Below, piece by piece: positions 25,976-38,519 of a DNA stretch of 64,000 nucleotides (position 1 is its first letter; each line of letters begins with the position of its first letter). Below the pieces are notes generated by a model. It was given only the letters and a program-made list of their open reading frames with translations. It was not told the origin of the DNA and ran no database searches. The position numbers and the translations under genes are program-made. The stretch spans positions 62,001 through 126,000 of the forward strand of contig VWZP01005263.1 of assembly GCA_013396995.1 (NCBI GenBank), read 5' to 3'. This stretch comes from Dicaeum eximium. Taxonomy: Eukaryota > Chordata > Aves > Passeriformes > Dicaeidae.

Positions 25976-26879
25976 AAAACCAAAAGAAATGCTTATATGC
26001 TGAAAGTTTTCCAGGGTATGCACACTTCAGTTGGCTAATTTGAGAAATGCCATAGTATTATTTTTACTTACGTGTGTCAAAAAGCGTTTTTACCTACATG
26101 TCAGGTGTTTTTCTTACCTGATAGCTTTTTGTGGAGTATGCATTTAAGGCTAAATTACAAATTGGATTCTGCTGCTAACTGAGGGGCCTATTCAGCAAAA
26201 ATTATATATAGGCTTTTCTCAGAAGGTCGTGGAATCCATCCTTGCTGAGGTGATGAAGTGGGGAACTCCTCTTGGCCCCAGAGTCACTTCTGTCCTCTCT
26301 GCCTGGGTGTCCCACGGGGGAGGGAGTCTGATGGCAGAGAATTCACTGTGTGAGGACTGGTGTTTGCTGCAGCACTCTCATCCATCACTGAAAGATTGTC
26401 CTATCTAGGGGTTAATTTTATTGTTATTTGCCTGAAAATCAATTGAATTAAACTTGAGAACTAATGGTATATTGCCCTAGTTTAAAAATAAACATTCTGG
26501 GGTTTGGCTGCTATTGGCTGAGATTTTGCACTGTCAGCACAATGCAGGAAGAATATCTTTTAATTTCATGCTTTGCCCACTCATCTATTGCACTGCCAAT
26601 TGCAACCACTGCATGCCAAGCAAGGGAAAATATAGATAGCATAAAAATATAGAGGAATGTTGATGCTGCAGCAGCAGAGGAAGTGCATTACAGGGGCTGC
26701 TACTCTTCAGACGGAAATAGCAAATTGAAATCGTTCCTGGTTGTCCTTCACTGCTGCCCCTTGTGACTTAGAGAATCCAAGAACAAACAGTGGTGCTCTA
26801 AATTCCACCCCTCCCCACCCCCCAAGTATAAAAAATATATTTCAGTGTCTTTTGTTCACATCTGGTTATGCATACTGTA

Positions 26880-27140
26880 AGAGTTAAAATATGTCTGAAA
26901 ATTAATCAACCCTCAGTTGGCCTTTTCTCACGGGACTTGATATGTAAAGTTGACCTCAATGTGTAGTAATAATACGTGTCAAAGATATTTAGCAGGCTTT
27001 TGCCATGCTCCTCTGTATTGGTGTGGTGGGCATATGACTGTGCTGATTATGAAGGCTTTTGCCCTGCAAAATGTGTGTAGCAAGTCAAGAAAGGTCAACT
27101 TGCAATAAGGGTATTTTAGAAAGGAATCTTCAGCTGCATT
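26880..27140. promoter_or_regulatory. candidate conserved noncoding element
   Basis: Mixed-complexity sequence with 'ctgaaaattaatcaaccctc', 'gacttgatatgtaaagttga', 'agtaataatacgtgtcaaag' and 'gtgctgattatgaaggcttt'. 'tgatatgtaaagttgacctc' contains a TGACCT nuclear-receptor half-site word. No frame or repeat explains it. Confidence 0.33.
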
Positions 27141-27457
27141 GGCCCATTTGAAAATCTAATACCAGTTTAAGCAGCAAGGTCTTATAAATAGTCTGATGAA
27201 CTATATTTGAGAGACTGTGAAATTTCACGAGTAAAAGGGGAGAGAAAAACTTTAATAAGAAAATTTATTGAAAATATGGGAAACTCCTTAGGTCTGAATG
27301 CAAACCAAAGAACTTAAATGTCAGATATTCTAAAACAGGAGTAGCTAATGATGTGAAATGATTTGGCTGCAGGTTTTTGTTTCTTTTTTTTTTTTAAATC
27401 ATGGTAGGGAAAGCTTTATGGTAATGGGACTATGCTAGGGTTTTTAAATGTGGTGGT

Positions 27458-27480
27458 TTTGTTGTTGTTGTTGTTTGTTT
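27458..27480 (+). repeat. (GTT)n microsatellite
   Basis: About five GTT units run into a 'tttgtttttttt' tract, inside a 79-codon chance frame (27432-27671) whose V/L/F-rich start is explained by the repeat. Confidence 0.9.
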
Positions 27481-27965
27481 TTTTTAAAAATGATTTCTTG
27501 ATTTCTGCCCCCATTTCCCCTCCCAAGAGAGTTACCGTGTTCATAACAATAAAGTTAAGAAAGGCAGGTGGTCATGGCAAAGATGACCAAGAGGAACCCA
27601 AAGGGAGTCAGGCCATTTGTCTGGAATATAGGAATTTGGAAAAGGGATTGAGCGCTTGTAGAGCCTTCTAGAGGGGACATGTCCTTCCCTCAAACAAGCC
27701 CAACAGTCTAAGGAGGTTGTACCATATTTCCCTTTCTTCTTTGAGACCATGATAGTTTTGTAGAAAAAATAGTTCCTTAACTGTATCCACTGGCATTTTA
27801 GGACTAATAAATAATTCTTTAAAGTCACTCAATCACTGTCAGTGCAGACTTGGAAAGGTAATTTATTTTGCAGATAGACACCCCTGACAGCACTCTGGAG
27901 GCCATCCTTTCTGACATAACCGCTTTCAAGAAGCCAAGAATAAAACATCCTGCTTGATGTAGGGG

Positions 27966-27994
27966 GTAGCTTGAAGTAGCTTGATGTAGCTTTT
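27966..27994 (+). repeat. 10-mer tandem repeat 'gtagcttgat', about 3 copies
   Basis: 'gtagcttgaa', 'gtagcttgat' and a third unit 'gtagctttt' stand in tandem, and 'gcttgatgtag' also occurs just upstream (about 27952). A small local expansion. Confidence 0.8.
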
Positions 27995-30900
27995 GATGTA
28001 GTGGAGCCACTCCTTGATAGAGAAATCTAATCTGTACTCTGGGGAGGGAGTGGGACTCTTTCACTGTCCTTTTTCATTGTGGTTTCCTGTCCTGTTAGCC
28101 AAGGAAAGGGTCAGGAACACATTCTCCATTCACTTCACACACGTGCACCACCCAGCAAAGGAGAAGCCCTGTGTTTGCCCACTGTGCCCTGGGAAGTGTT
28201 AGCAGAAAATGGTTGCTGAAGTAAACAATGAGGAGTTAAATGCTTTTTTATTTGTCAGAATTAAGAAACAAAGAAGAAACAATAAATGGTTTGGAACACC
28301 AAACCTGGAGGAATGCATATATTCTTAGTGTGGGAATGATGGTGGGATAGAAAAGAGAAAAACTTAATTAATGGGGGAGAGCTGAGTGAGCAGAGACAGA
28401 TTTTGGAGAAAAATAGGTGACCTAGTTTGGTATCACAAAGCATAATTTTCATTTTAGCTGTGAGGCATTAAAATGGCTAACATTTCACAAAATGGGCTGT
28501 AGATCATACAATCTTTCCTGAAGTTCATTGGTAGAGAAGTTTAGAAAGTGCTGTCTGTGTTGAAGAAGGTCTTTCAAGGACTGGGGCAGTACCTCTTGCT
28601 CTTTCTCTCGTTTCCCTGCCTGGGGACAAAGTTCCAGCGTTTCTTGGTGATGTGGTTGGAGTAGACCTTGCACAGCACTTGTGGTCCTCAAACATCAACA
28701 TGGTCTTTGGGGCAAGATTGGGAAAATGTATTGATAAACATAGTGGCAGCTTGACTTTCGAAATATTCTTTTGTTTTCTTACTTCTTTTCATATTGCAAA
28801 CCAGAGTACTCCATATTGAGAGATTAAAGTCTTCACTGGCACAGTGAAGAGCCACTCACGTGAATGAAAATAATTTATTTCTAAAATGTTTTTTTATCTG
28901 AGTAAATGAAGTTTAGGGAGATGTATTGCCTTATTTCATCAGGAATTTCCATTCTGAAGGGAAAAGAAATAGAATAGGAATTGTGGTTCTAAATATCTGA
29001 GGTTACAACTTTGCTGTAACTGGAGCTGTAACTCCCTGTCACGGCGGTGTTTGATCCCCTTCCTGGTTCCAAAGGCTGTCTGGGTTACTCAGATATATGT
29101 CTCACCATTAAAGCATTTTCCCCTTCTCTGTTTCTTATGGTAAATATGCTCTAGAAAGACTTTTTTTTTTTTTAAACTCTTTTTGCAAAGTTTTAAAATA
29201 AAATTTACAGCTGGTGAGGAACATGACTTTTACATACTGGACCTTATCATCTCAGTAACCAATTTTTCTTTATGTCTCAGAACTCTCATTAATTTTTCAC
29301 AGGCTTGTGATGGATAGTTTTTATTTATTCACGTCTGAGGTTCTGTTGTGTGAAAAGGACTCATTTTATAACATTACATATTCATGGCTTGGGATAGATG
29401 GGATAAGGAACTTATTATTAATGTGTCACAGTGGGAAACTTACTCTGGGTTCATTTGTGAGTCTTGTTAAATGTGGTGCGGTCAGCAGACAGTGCTGAAA
29501 TTTTTGATACATTTTATTGGAGAAGGGCAAAGAGGTTCAGTGAGGCTTCCTTATCTAAACAGCACAAGTGAGATGGTGCCTTTCTAAATGGATTTGAAAC
29601 ACTATATCAATAACACAGGGGTAGGAGCAAAGCATGCCTGAACTACGGTAAAATCAGAATGGTGCTTTTTAGTAATGACTCTTCTCAGGTGCTATTTGGG
29701 TCTATTTAAACCCAATTTGCTTAATTAAATCTTGTTTTACTTTTAGCAAAAACACTGGAGTTGCTTGCAGTGTAGTGAATTGACATCAGAGTATTGCAAA
29801 ACTTGATTTCTAGCAGTTAGGCTTACCTGTAGGATTTGGTTGTGGCCATATTTCACTGAGATTCTTTTGCCGATGTACAGTGGGACTGTGCACATTCTGA
29901 ACGTGTACATGCCAAAATGTTTGGAAATCAATGAGCAGTCTGTATATTGAAGTTATGCAGCATACAAAATAAAAAGTATAGAGGTAAACTGTGCTGTAAA
30001 CCATTTTAGAATTGGATCTGGTTTAAAAGAATGAAATATCCCTTTAATTGGGCCACAAAGATACTTATTTCCAAAGCAGAACTTTTTGTACCACTGAAAA
30101 TTTTAAAGTGGTGGCTTTGTCTTGTGTATTCAAAATTTATTTTTCAATTAAATGCTTCCATACTCATTTTTGTAGTTACAGAAATGGGGCCAGAGAGGAA
30201 GTCAGTAATTTAGCTCTACTTCTGATTCCTTGTTATTTATTACCTATTGTTACCTTTCTACTTACGTTATTATTGGGAATCTAGAAAGATGATTTTGTTG
30301 GGGTCTTTTTGAGTGTACTAATCCCTTCCTTACCAAACTTACCAAAGCAGCTTGTGGATGAAGGTATTAAAGCTTACAATACCAGGAATTATTCAACTAT
30401 TTCCGAACGTGCTATCAAAATCCAAATGAATTATAATTCCCCTTTGTTTTAAAACATTTTCTTTCATTTGAAATAAATAATAAAATAGATGAAATGAATT
30501 TGAGCTACTTAAGTAGCTTGAGACGACCAGGACAAGACAATTTATGATGGCTGTATTTTAAAAGAAAATTTTCAGTGATGTTAAATGTTGGCTTTATTAG
30601 TAGATCCTACCAGTAGGTCAACAGTATTATATTGTCATTTATAATAGAGGAGCTGGGCAGCGAGAAAACTGTAGTCTATTAGGAGTTTTGTGAGTGTGTG
30701 TGTGTATACAGTGAAATAATATCTAGTGTAATGTGAAGTGACAGTCAAAATTACAGCTTTTCTCTTGCTGCAAGGGTACTTCTCTGCCAAGTATAGTAAT
30801 ATTGTTGTAGCAGTGTTCAAGGTTGTCAGCAGTTCTTGGTTACTCTGCAGAGAGCCATAACTGTGTGTGGAAGCAAGGAGCTTCCTGTCAAGGGAGATAC

Positions 30901-31001
30901 TATAATTTTGATATATATTTGTTGGTGCCAAACTGCAATTAAATAAGGAGGCGTTGGAAGAGGTTTTATTTAGCCAACTCAAATTTGTTGATTAATTAGT
31001 T

Positions 31002-31112
31002 AAAACAAAAAAAACCCCACAAACAAACAAACAAACAAATGCAATTAAAAAACCCCAAACCAAAAAAATCAACAAACAAACAAAAAAACCCCACTGCTAA
31101 CAAAAAAAAAAT
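31002..31112 (+). repeat. A-rich (CAAA)n low-complexity tract
   Basis: Repeated 'caaacaaacaaacaaa' units are separated by 'aaaaccccac' and 'aaccccaaacc' interruptions. It could be a decayed simple repeat or the tail of an unrecognised retroposon; no body was identified on either side. Confidence 0.88.
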
Positions 31113-32555
31113 CCGAAAGGAAATCCTCGTCTTTAACAAATATAGTTTAAATTATGAATTTATCTGGCATTTGTCTGTGCTCAAAATGTAGTGTGTTATT
31201 TTTATGGAATAAACCTTATTTCCGCTGTTGGATCTGGGATTTTTGAGGATGTATAGGGCATAGTGCTTTTAGTTAAAGTATTAGCTCTGAGGCTAATTAT
31301 CATAAAATTATTTTAAGGGGTGGTTGTAGAATTCAGGTTTTTAGAGGTCAGCATGGAAACTGTTTCTTCTCAAGGCATGTTTTTCCAGGATGTGCTTTTG
31401 TGTCAGGAAATCGACAAAATAGTCACAAAAATGTGTATTATCATCCATATTGGAAGCAGTAAAGAATTTCTCCTATTTCCCCATGTTGAAAATGATGATA
31501 ATGGTGTCAGCAGTTTTATTCAGCAGAAAACCATTTTTCTTGATGATTAGATTAAACAAAATGAGGTGGAGGAGAGAGTTCCTTTGGAAAACATTGCTTT
31601 CAAGAAAATCAGGAACTTTCCTGCTGTCCTCCAGCAAAGTATTAAGGTATAAACATACTTACATGCTCTTATGACTTAAATGATGAAAATGCAGTGTTAT
31701 GCTAATATAACTGGTTAAACAGTGTCTAAAATATCGCTTAGCCAAATCCCCCTTGGCTTTCATGGAATATTTTTCAAGTGGAGCTGCTGGTGCACCTGGT
31801 GAGTGCTCCCAGACCCTGCCCCTCCACTCCCTTCTTCCCTGATTTCACTGCAGTGCCAGGGTAGGACTTGCCTTGTAGGATTGGGGGCTGCTCACAGCAA
31901 AGAGAAGCCACAAAAGCTGACCCTGATTTTCAGATGGGTGTATGAAGAAAGAGAAGATAATTTAAAAAGTAAATCACTAATAACTTTCAATGTTTTCCTT
32001 CCAAGTGTAGCTAAAATGGATTTCAAATACGTCACGTTGAGGAGGTGCAATCGAAATCAAGAAGTATCATTGGAGTTATTTTTCTTGAAAAAAAGTTTGG
32101 TGGTCAGTAGGTACTTTGCACAACTGGAATTGGTTGTTCCACTGTTGTCTCAAGGTCTTTTGATTTATCCCAAAGCACCCTGCCAGGTGCAGGTTGGCTT
32201 TTTCTGGAAATGCTTTGTGTCTGATCTTATAGAAACGGAGCATGGTCCGAAGTTTCTGGGTGTTCCAAGAGCTGAAGTTGTAGGTTCTGCTGTTGTTGCT
32301 CGTTAAGTGAGCTTGATGAGTGAATGTTAAATGTAGGATTTGTTACTGCACTGGGGCCCACCTTAAACCATGGGTAACATCTCTGGCCCCTGTGCAGAGG
32401 AGCTGTCCCAGGGCATTGTGATTGGACATAAGACACAGGGAAGACTCTACAAAGACAAATTTATGAAATTACACAAAATATCTGTTTTATGGTGTTTCTC
32501 TCTATGGCTTCCACAGTATTTTGATTAATGTTTCTCTTCTTATCATCACTGAAGC
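31113..32555. other. noncoding stretch containing the longest open frame
   Basis: The 167-codon plus-strand frame at 31803-32306 is the longest in the window. Its translation begins proline-rich ('MLPDPAPPLPSSL') and has no domain, motif or signal I recognise, no promoter and no conserved start context. I do not call it a gene. It may partly reflect an old GC-richer repeat. Confidence 0.4.
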
Positions 32556-32573
32556 TTTTTTTTTTTTTTTTTT
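32556..32573 (+). repeat. poly(T) tract, 18 nt
   Basis: T18 is followed at once by 'ctggcag', together forming a strong polypyrimidine-tract/AG splice-acceptor look-alike (see the adjacent 54-nt segment). Confidence 0.95.
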
Positions 32574-32580
32574 CTGGCAG

Positions 32581-32634
32581 AGGGCAGAAAGCCAAAATCT
32601 GAGCATGTTATCAGAGCTGATTTCCCCATTTTTG
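32581..32634 (+). other. exon-like 54-nt segment with splice-site-like flanks
   Basis: The upstream flank has T18 then 'ctggcag', a near-ideal 3' splice site; the downstream flank is 'g|gtaaat', a plausible 5' splice site. The segment is 54 nt, a multiple of three, and open in two of three frames; the frame starting at its first base has 18 sense codons. Splice look-alikes are common in AT-rich vertebrate DNA, so this is a weak candidate for a small, cryptic or lncRNA exon, not a called gene. Confidence 0.15.
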
Positions 32635-33299
32635 GTAAATATATAATTTACTGAGGTATCATATGAAGTTTTATCTCTCACATTTTCAGAATTTCCTCAA
32701 TCTGGCCTGCTGTCTGGTTTATGAACATCTAAAGTCTTTGTTTCTAGTCTTTTGTTGCCACTAGAAATTTGGGTATTTTCCTGTGAAGTCTGATCTGTTT
32801 GGTGCAGGAGCCTTGGTGCTCAAAAGGCAATCACACAATATCTGTTTGTGCACAAAGCTGCACACACCAGTCAGCACCTCACTCAGAGTCCTTAACCTGA
32901 GTGGACTCAGCATCCTGTCTGTGACAAAGCAATTCACCAAATGTAAATTCCTTCCCATCGCTGCATTGATATGTTGGCTCTATTTTTTTTAAATTGAATT
33001 AATATATTACACAGCAGGGCAGATTATTTTCTTTGTGGCCTTGCTGTTGCAATTTGAGAACAGATACAATTTCCTTCAGCTGATGAAGAAAGTAACATCT
33101 GTTCTTGGTTTCCTGCAGCTTTCCTTCAGACAATGCATTTAGATGCACAATTTGAATTCCTTCCTAAGATATAGAAAATTAAAACTTTGACCCCTCCTTC
33201 AAAGCAGTGGTTACACTGTGACAACAGTGGGTTGAGCTAAATTCAGCTATGTCAGGCAAGAACTATAAAAGTAGATAGATTGCCCTCTAAGCTTCACTT
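32635..33299. other. noncoding stretch, no recognised feature
   Basis: Contains overlapping plus and minus open frames (32761-32992) with no recognised product. Nothing else stands out. Confidence 0.5.
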
Positions 33300-33745
33300 T
33301 ATTGGATATTGTAATTGACATATAGTTGTCATTTATAATCATCTGTCCATTCCTGTGAGTTGGGAGCAGTAAAGTTAATTGTGACTGCTCATTTGCATTA
33401 ATCTCACCTCTGAAGGGTACAGTAACCCATTAATATCATGTCATGATGAATTATCACAAATAACATTGAACATATTGATTAATGATCTCTGAGATTTGTA
33501 TCTCGTTAAAACATTTTGTTAGCTCTTTAAACTTTTAAGCAGACAGTCAATGTATGCGGGAGAGGTTTAGAGATCACCCACGAGGTGATGAAAAGTTATG
33601 GCACACATTTTGGGTCACTAATTAAAAATTGTTTAAACATTTCATATTCATTTTAAGACTGCTTTTTCCTTCTAAAGGTATAGAGCTTGAAGGCTAATCG
33701 TAAGAATTGTCTTATTACTGTTCCTTGCTTATAAAGATAGTAATT
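33300..33745. promoter_or_regulatory. candidate conserved noncoding element, strong texture
   Basis: One of the two best enhancer-like blocks. A canonical POU octamer ATTTGCAT at 33391-33398 runs directly into a homeodomain core ('atttgcattaatctc'). It is followed by 'acccattaatatcatgtcat', 'gatgaattatcacaaataac' and 'tattgattaatgatctctg', and then by 'gagatcacccacgaggtgat' and 'gggtcactaattaaaaattg'. The sequence is non-repetitive, with no coding frame. Adjacent octamer and homeodomain words are typical of neural and developmental enhancers; activity here is inferred. Confidence 0.5.
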
Positions 33746-35299
33746 GCATTGGAGTTGGGATGGAACAGGGAGAAATAGAGTAATGAGACTTAGAAACTGT
33801 CATTATTTCTCTTTCTATGCTATAACAAGGATCATGTTCAGAGAAGCATATCTTTGTTGGTTTGTTAAAAAACATAGTTTCCTTCTATTTATTTTTTTTT
33901 CTTAATGCAAAACTTCCCTTGCTGCTTTAGTACTTGAAGTCACTTGATTTTTTTCCCTCCTGTTCTTTCTTTATGAATACAGTTGTGTACATGAGGATGA
34001 ATGAAATCTCATCCAGTGGGTGGCCTTGTAATTTGAAGTAGCTGATAATTAAATATTTTGCCATTTAGATTATTACCTGCTTAAATTTCTGTAAGCTAAG
34101 AAGCACAAAGACTTTAGGGAGGCAAGGGAATTTACACCATGGTTCAGGAAGGTGACTTGGCAGGACAGAAATGACTCCTTTGCATATCTGAGTGTTGTGT
34201 TTCAAGAGTCTGGGAAACATGTAATGTTTTAAATCATTCAGCAGTCTGCCTTATTGTAAGGGTTTCTTTGTCTCCTTCCACATGAAGTTGCTGTATTTGA
34301 GTTGGTCATTTTAAATAAATAATAACTCTAGTGGGTCCTAGTTCTGTATTCAAGACACTTTTCCCTTTCTTCTACCTGCAGTAAGCTGTCAGTAATAGTT
34401 ATTTGAGATTTGAGGGGATACCACTCATCATCATCATAATTTATTACAATTATTTGAGTATTCCGGGTTCTTATTCAGTATTTCACTGTTCTTTTTCTCA
34501 AGTCTGAGGAGAGGATTCAGATACACAGAATACTTTGGGTTAGAGCTGTTTTGTGTTTTCAGTCTGTCTCATTCTCTTATATAGGGAGGAAACAAGGAGT
34601 GGGTCTGGATTTTATGCTTTTGATGACTTTGTTGGTCCCTCCCTGGAACTAATCCTCACCTTTTTCTTCTAATTATTGCCCTTGGTACCTCAGATGAAGT
34701 TCACACACTCTGCCAAATGTTGAAACAAGCTAGTTTTGTAGAGGAGACTAATGTGAATATTAGAGGAAGAAAAATCACTGTTTCTAACTTGAAGATATGA
34801 CATGGCAAATCTTCACAGGTGTGCCACGACTTCTGCTGCTCTGGCCTGTGCAGTGGCCAAAGGTATCACATCTCCTTTCCCCAGGCTGGGGTTTTTGTGT
34901 GTGAACTAACACAAATTTAACTTATTTGCTAGCTTTTCAGCCCAGCCCCTACAATCTTCTTTCAGTAATTCCTGGGAGTCTGTTTCCCTGGCACATGAGG
35001 CTGTAGAGTCAAGGATTATATTCTAGCTATAATTTATGATTAACTAGATTTATGGCTGAGATCCCAAAACAGCCTCAGTACTGTGGCCTGAGGAATTAAA
35101 GCCAAAATGGAGACTATCATTCTGAATTGTTTGCTTCTCTGGATTTCAGGAAAACTCTTAGTTGTGTTTGAGAAACAAAAACAAACCCCTAATCCAAACC
35201 AAATACAATTTGCAGCTGTGTAACAATTCAATTTTGTGGTAAGGAATTTAGCACTAAAACACACTAAGTCCTCAGCCTTTATAGCATTCAACTATTTAA
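33746..35299. other. noncoding stretch
   Basis: AT-rich DNA between two CNE candidates, with an ATC trinucleotide run near 34427-34437. The 83-codon minus frame 35040-35291 is unrecognised. Confidence 0.5.
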
Positions 35300-35735
35300 T
35301 TTAAACCCTATTATCACCTAAAGCTGATGCAGTGAATAATGCATATTAGACCCTCTCCCTGCTCATGCAGCCCCACGCCAGACAGAAAGTGGTGGGGGGG
35401 ACACACAATTAGGGTTCATTTTCACCCATGGTATTAATCCTTACTCATTTTAAAAACCTGCTAACGGAAATATTTCCATTCAGCTCATTAATCAATCGTG
35501 ATTTTCATTCCCTTGTTTTGTAAAAGCTGTTGCAATAAATACTTTTTTTTCACAAAGCGAAAATCTAAGAGATGGATGCAGCAAGCGTAATTAATAGCAC
35601 CCAGTTACAGAAGATCAGCAAGTTTGTGAGATTCACATGCTGCTTTACCATATGGCTGCCCAGTAGGCGAAAAATTTGATTAATGTTTTGAAGTAGGTTT
35701 TTTTCAGCAAATATTACAGCCCCAGATGAGGAATT
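35300..35735. promoter_or_regulatory. candidate conserved noncoding element, strong texture
   Basis: A long mixed-complexity block. It contains 'acacaattagggttcatttt', 'cagctcattaatcaatcgtg' (PBX/HOX-like ATCAATC), 'cacaaagcgaaaatctaaga' (SOX/TCF-like CACAAAG), 'agcaagcgtaattaatagca' and 'cgaaaaatttgattaatg'. Several CpGs have survived in AT-rich sequence. No coding frame or repeat explains it. Confidence 0.48.
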
Positions 35736-36239
35736 TTACTTCTGAGTATTGTTAGTCTTTGCTAAAATAACAGATCTTTTGATTTGAAGCTAAATAATAT
35801 TTTGATCTCATGAAAACTCTACATGCAGAAGAATTACTGTCCTGCTGTATAAAGAATGGACCCTATACCTTGTTTATAATTCAGCTAATAATGGTTAAAT
35901 TTTTGTTTAATCTTAGTTTTTCATAAGTTGGTCAATTTAAAATACTGGAACAGGTGCATGGGTTTTGTATTAAGGATTTTAAAACTAGATCTATAACGAA
36001 ACTGATTCATTCTAACTTGTCATGCTGTTTTCCTTTATGCTCCTTATGTAAAATAATCAAAGTTAAGCAGTTGGGTAATGAAAATCAGAAGCTAATGCGT
36101 GGTCTCTTCACTAAAACATTACAGTAAAAAATTGTATAAAAGCAAAATTCTACAATGTATTAATTTTGCTTTTAAGTAAGTAATAATTCTATAATTGTAA
36201 TTAGTACTTAATTTATTGAGCCCCCCTCCATGTTTACCT
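35736..36239. other. noncoding stretch
   Basis: AT-rich; nothing recognised beyond scattered TAAT words such as 'agaagctaatgcgtgg' near 36090. Confidence 0.45.
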
Positions 36240-36560
36240 GAAATGAAAAATATTTACAGAAATGCATCCGAGGAGTGTCCCGACCTAGGATCGAGTGCTC
36301 TCAGGCAAAGCTGACACACAGCAGGAAGTTTTGCTTTTCTCACAAATTCTCAGTTTAGTACAAGGAGCATCAGCAGCTGGTAACGAACAGATCCGGGGTG
36401 CTGAGCTGAAATGGAGTGGAGAGCAGCTTTGAGGGGAAGTCTTGCTGAGCTTCCAGAATGCTGAAGATAAAGCATTACCTAACACTACTTGGCCACTTTG
36501 GTTTCTTCTAATTGCTTCAGGTAATGCTGAGGTTCAGAGTCTGGTGGGGTGATGCTAAGG
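36240..36560. other. GC/CpG-richer block of unknown nature
   Basis: 'atccgaggagtgtcccgacc' and 'aggatcgagtg' give a small CpG cluster, followed by 'taacgaacagatccggggtg'. A 66-codon minus frame (36285-36485) is unrecognised. It could be a CNE, an exon of a noncoding transcript, or an old repeat. Confidence 0.3.
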
Positions 36561-37554
36561 CTGAAAGATGAGAATTTCTGTGTTTAAAAAAGTACCTTTT
36601 TGCAGTTTTTGCAGTTACATAATCTAAAAAAAAAAAAAAAAAGTCAGTGATTAATTGTAAGGGCGTGCTACATGAAAAAAATAATAATCCCGATTCTGTA
36701 CATATCCCCAAATCAGAGATCTTGGCACAAAGTGCTTCTCTAAACTGCTAATTTTGGGGTGTGAAGTGGGAACTCAAACCTTACTATAAAATAAAGTTCA
36801 GCAAAAGTAAAAGGTTTTAATAAATATTTTTAAAAAAGGCTTTTTGAACCAGAAGTTGTCCTCTTTGACAGCTCTAGGCAGTGCATGACCAGAGGGGCTG
36901 TCCAGCTGTGTTAGTCACTGGTGGTAAACATCAGAGGCAGGAAAACAGCCTATGAAGTTTTTTTAAGAAAACCTTAAAATGAAGCATAGCTGAGGTAGTG
37001 AAATGATGGTTATTAGTTCTGGAGAATACAAATGTCACAACAACTTGTGCTTTAGATTCACAGACAGCTAATAGATGACAGAGCCATGTGAACAAATCCA
37101 TACCTTTAATATAGAAGGATGGCTTAAATTGTTTTATGCTTTTGAGACAGGACACTTAATTAATTGATACAGGCTTCCCAGGCTTGCAGTGTTTGTAGAT
37201 TGCCTCTGGAAACTTGTTTTTCCTTAATATTACCAATTTTTTCTGCAAATTGCAGAAAGTATAAACATTTTTCTAGGACATTTTCAATGTATTATCTTTT
37301 TTTCTTGTCTATATCAGTTATTCTCTTGTCAGTGATTTATTTCTAATAAGAGCACATTTTATGCTATAAATTAATGTAAAACGAACCCGTGTTTCCCTTA
37401 ACCTGTGACTAAACTACATGCTGATGTTAAGATATTCTATTTTATGCTCATTAAAATATGGAGAAGTCGATACTTGAGTATTTAATTTTCTTTTGTTTTA
37501 GTTTTCTTCGGATTATCTAAGAAATAAGTGGTGTTTTCAAATATTTTAATGGTG
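36561..37554. other. noncoding stretch
   Basis: Contains an uninterrupted A-run of more than 15 nt near 36627-36643. Open frames at 36931-37155 (minus) and 37164-37346 (plus) are unrecognised. Confidence 0.5.
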
Positions 37555-37665
37555 GGGCTAAATTTGTAATTGATAATGTCTGCAAAAGAAGGTCACTGGA
37601 AGCTGCTTGAATAAATTATGCCATCAGATGCAAATAGGACTTAATCTGAACGAATGGGGGGTGCT
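37555..37665. promoter_or_regulatory. candidate short conserved noncoding element
   Basis: 'aatttgtaattgataatgtc', 'gcttgaataaattatgccat' and 'agatgcaaataggacttaat' combine POU-like (ATGCAAAT) and homeodomain-like words over about 100 bp of non-repetitive sequence. Confidence is low without an alignment. Confidence 0.35.
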
Positions 37666-38519
37666 GGGGATGGTGCTGGAATTCTCGCCCCTTGATTGGC
37701 TTTTTAATTCTGTAAGTAAAGGCAAATGTTGGCTCTGGTCTGTGCTGTCATGCTCACATTTTTAACCATTTCTGAGCTGCTGTTCTGCTCAGAGCTGTGG
37801 GCTGCAGAGTGGTCACTCTAAAAGGCTCCTTAGTGTGGTACTTTGAATTTTAAATCACACACATAATTCAAAGGTAATCTAACTTTCAGTGTTGGTCTTT
37901 AGTCCGTTCAGTTAAATGGAGAAAAATGACTGACATAAGGAATGAGTTATTGATTTATTGTAGGAAAATGACTTCTGTAATATAGGAAGTATGGTAAAAG
38001 GAACAGCTTAATTATTTAGGGGACACCACTGAAAAAAGTGCTTTTGCAGCATTGCAGATTGTCTAAATAGGAGTTGTTCAGCCCAGGTTTTTAATAATTC
38101 TTTCTTAAAGACAAATTGTAGTGGTTTATTTTTTTTTCCTCATAAGTTAGACTCATCTGGTTGTTTAAAATAGTTTTGTACTTGTGCAGTTGATGCAGAA
38201 AAGCAGGCAATCAATGATGTTGTTCTTAACCCTAAAGTCACTTCAGCTTTTAACTGGTGTTTCTTAGTTATCTGCATTTTGTTTCTGCTTTGCAGAATTT
38301 TGATGTCTGGGGGCTGGACTAAAAAGAAATGTGCTTCAAGTTATTCTGAAGCCCTTTGTTTTAGTAGGTGACATGAACTTTTAAAATATGAATTTATCAA
38401 ATAAATATATGTGGCAGTTTATATCTGTATGAGCAACATGTTAAAAATACGGTATTTGATGATTTATAAAATATCAGATAAGATATTTGCTTTGGCTTTT
38501 TCCATATGTTTTTGCCTTT

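Larger units (their letters stand above)
27141..31001. other. 3.9 kb noncoding stretch with small simple repeats
   Basis: No recognised gene. It contains a GTT run, a 10-mer tandem repeat (both listed separately), a T12 run near 29160 and a short TG run near 30695. The minus-strand frame 28485-28691 has a charged, glutamine-rich translation but I cannot link it to a family. The 115-codon minus-strand frame 30635-30982 is likewise unrecognised. Confidence 0.5.

Noticed and set aside
26220..26260. 'aaggtcgtggaatccatcct' resembles the CR1 phrase near the 3' end
   Set aside because: The match is short and the expected downstream CR1 landmarks do not follow.
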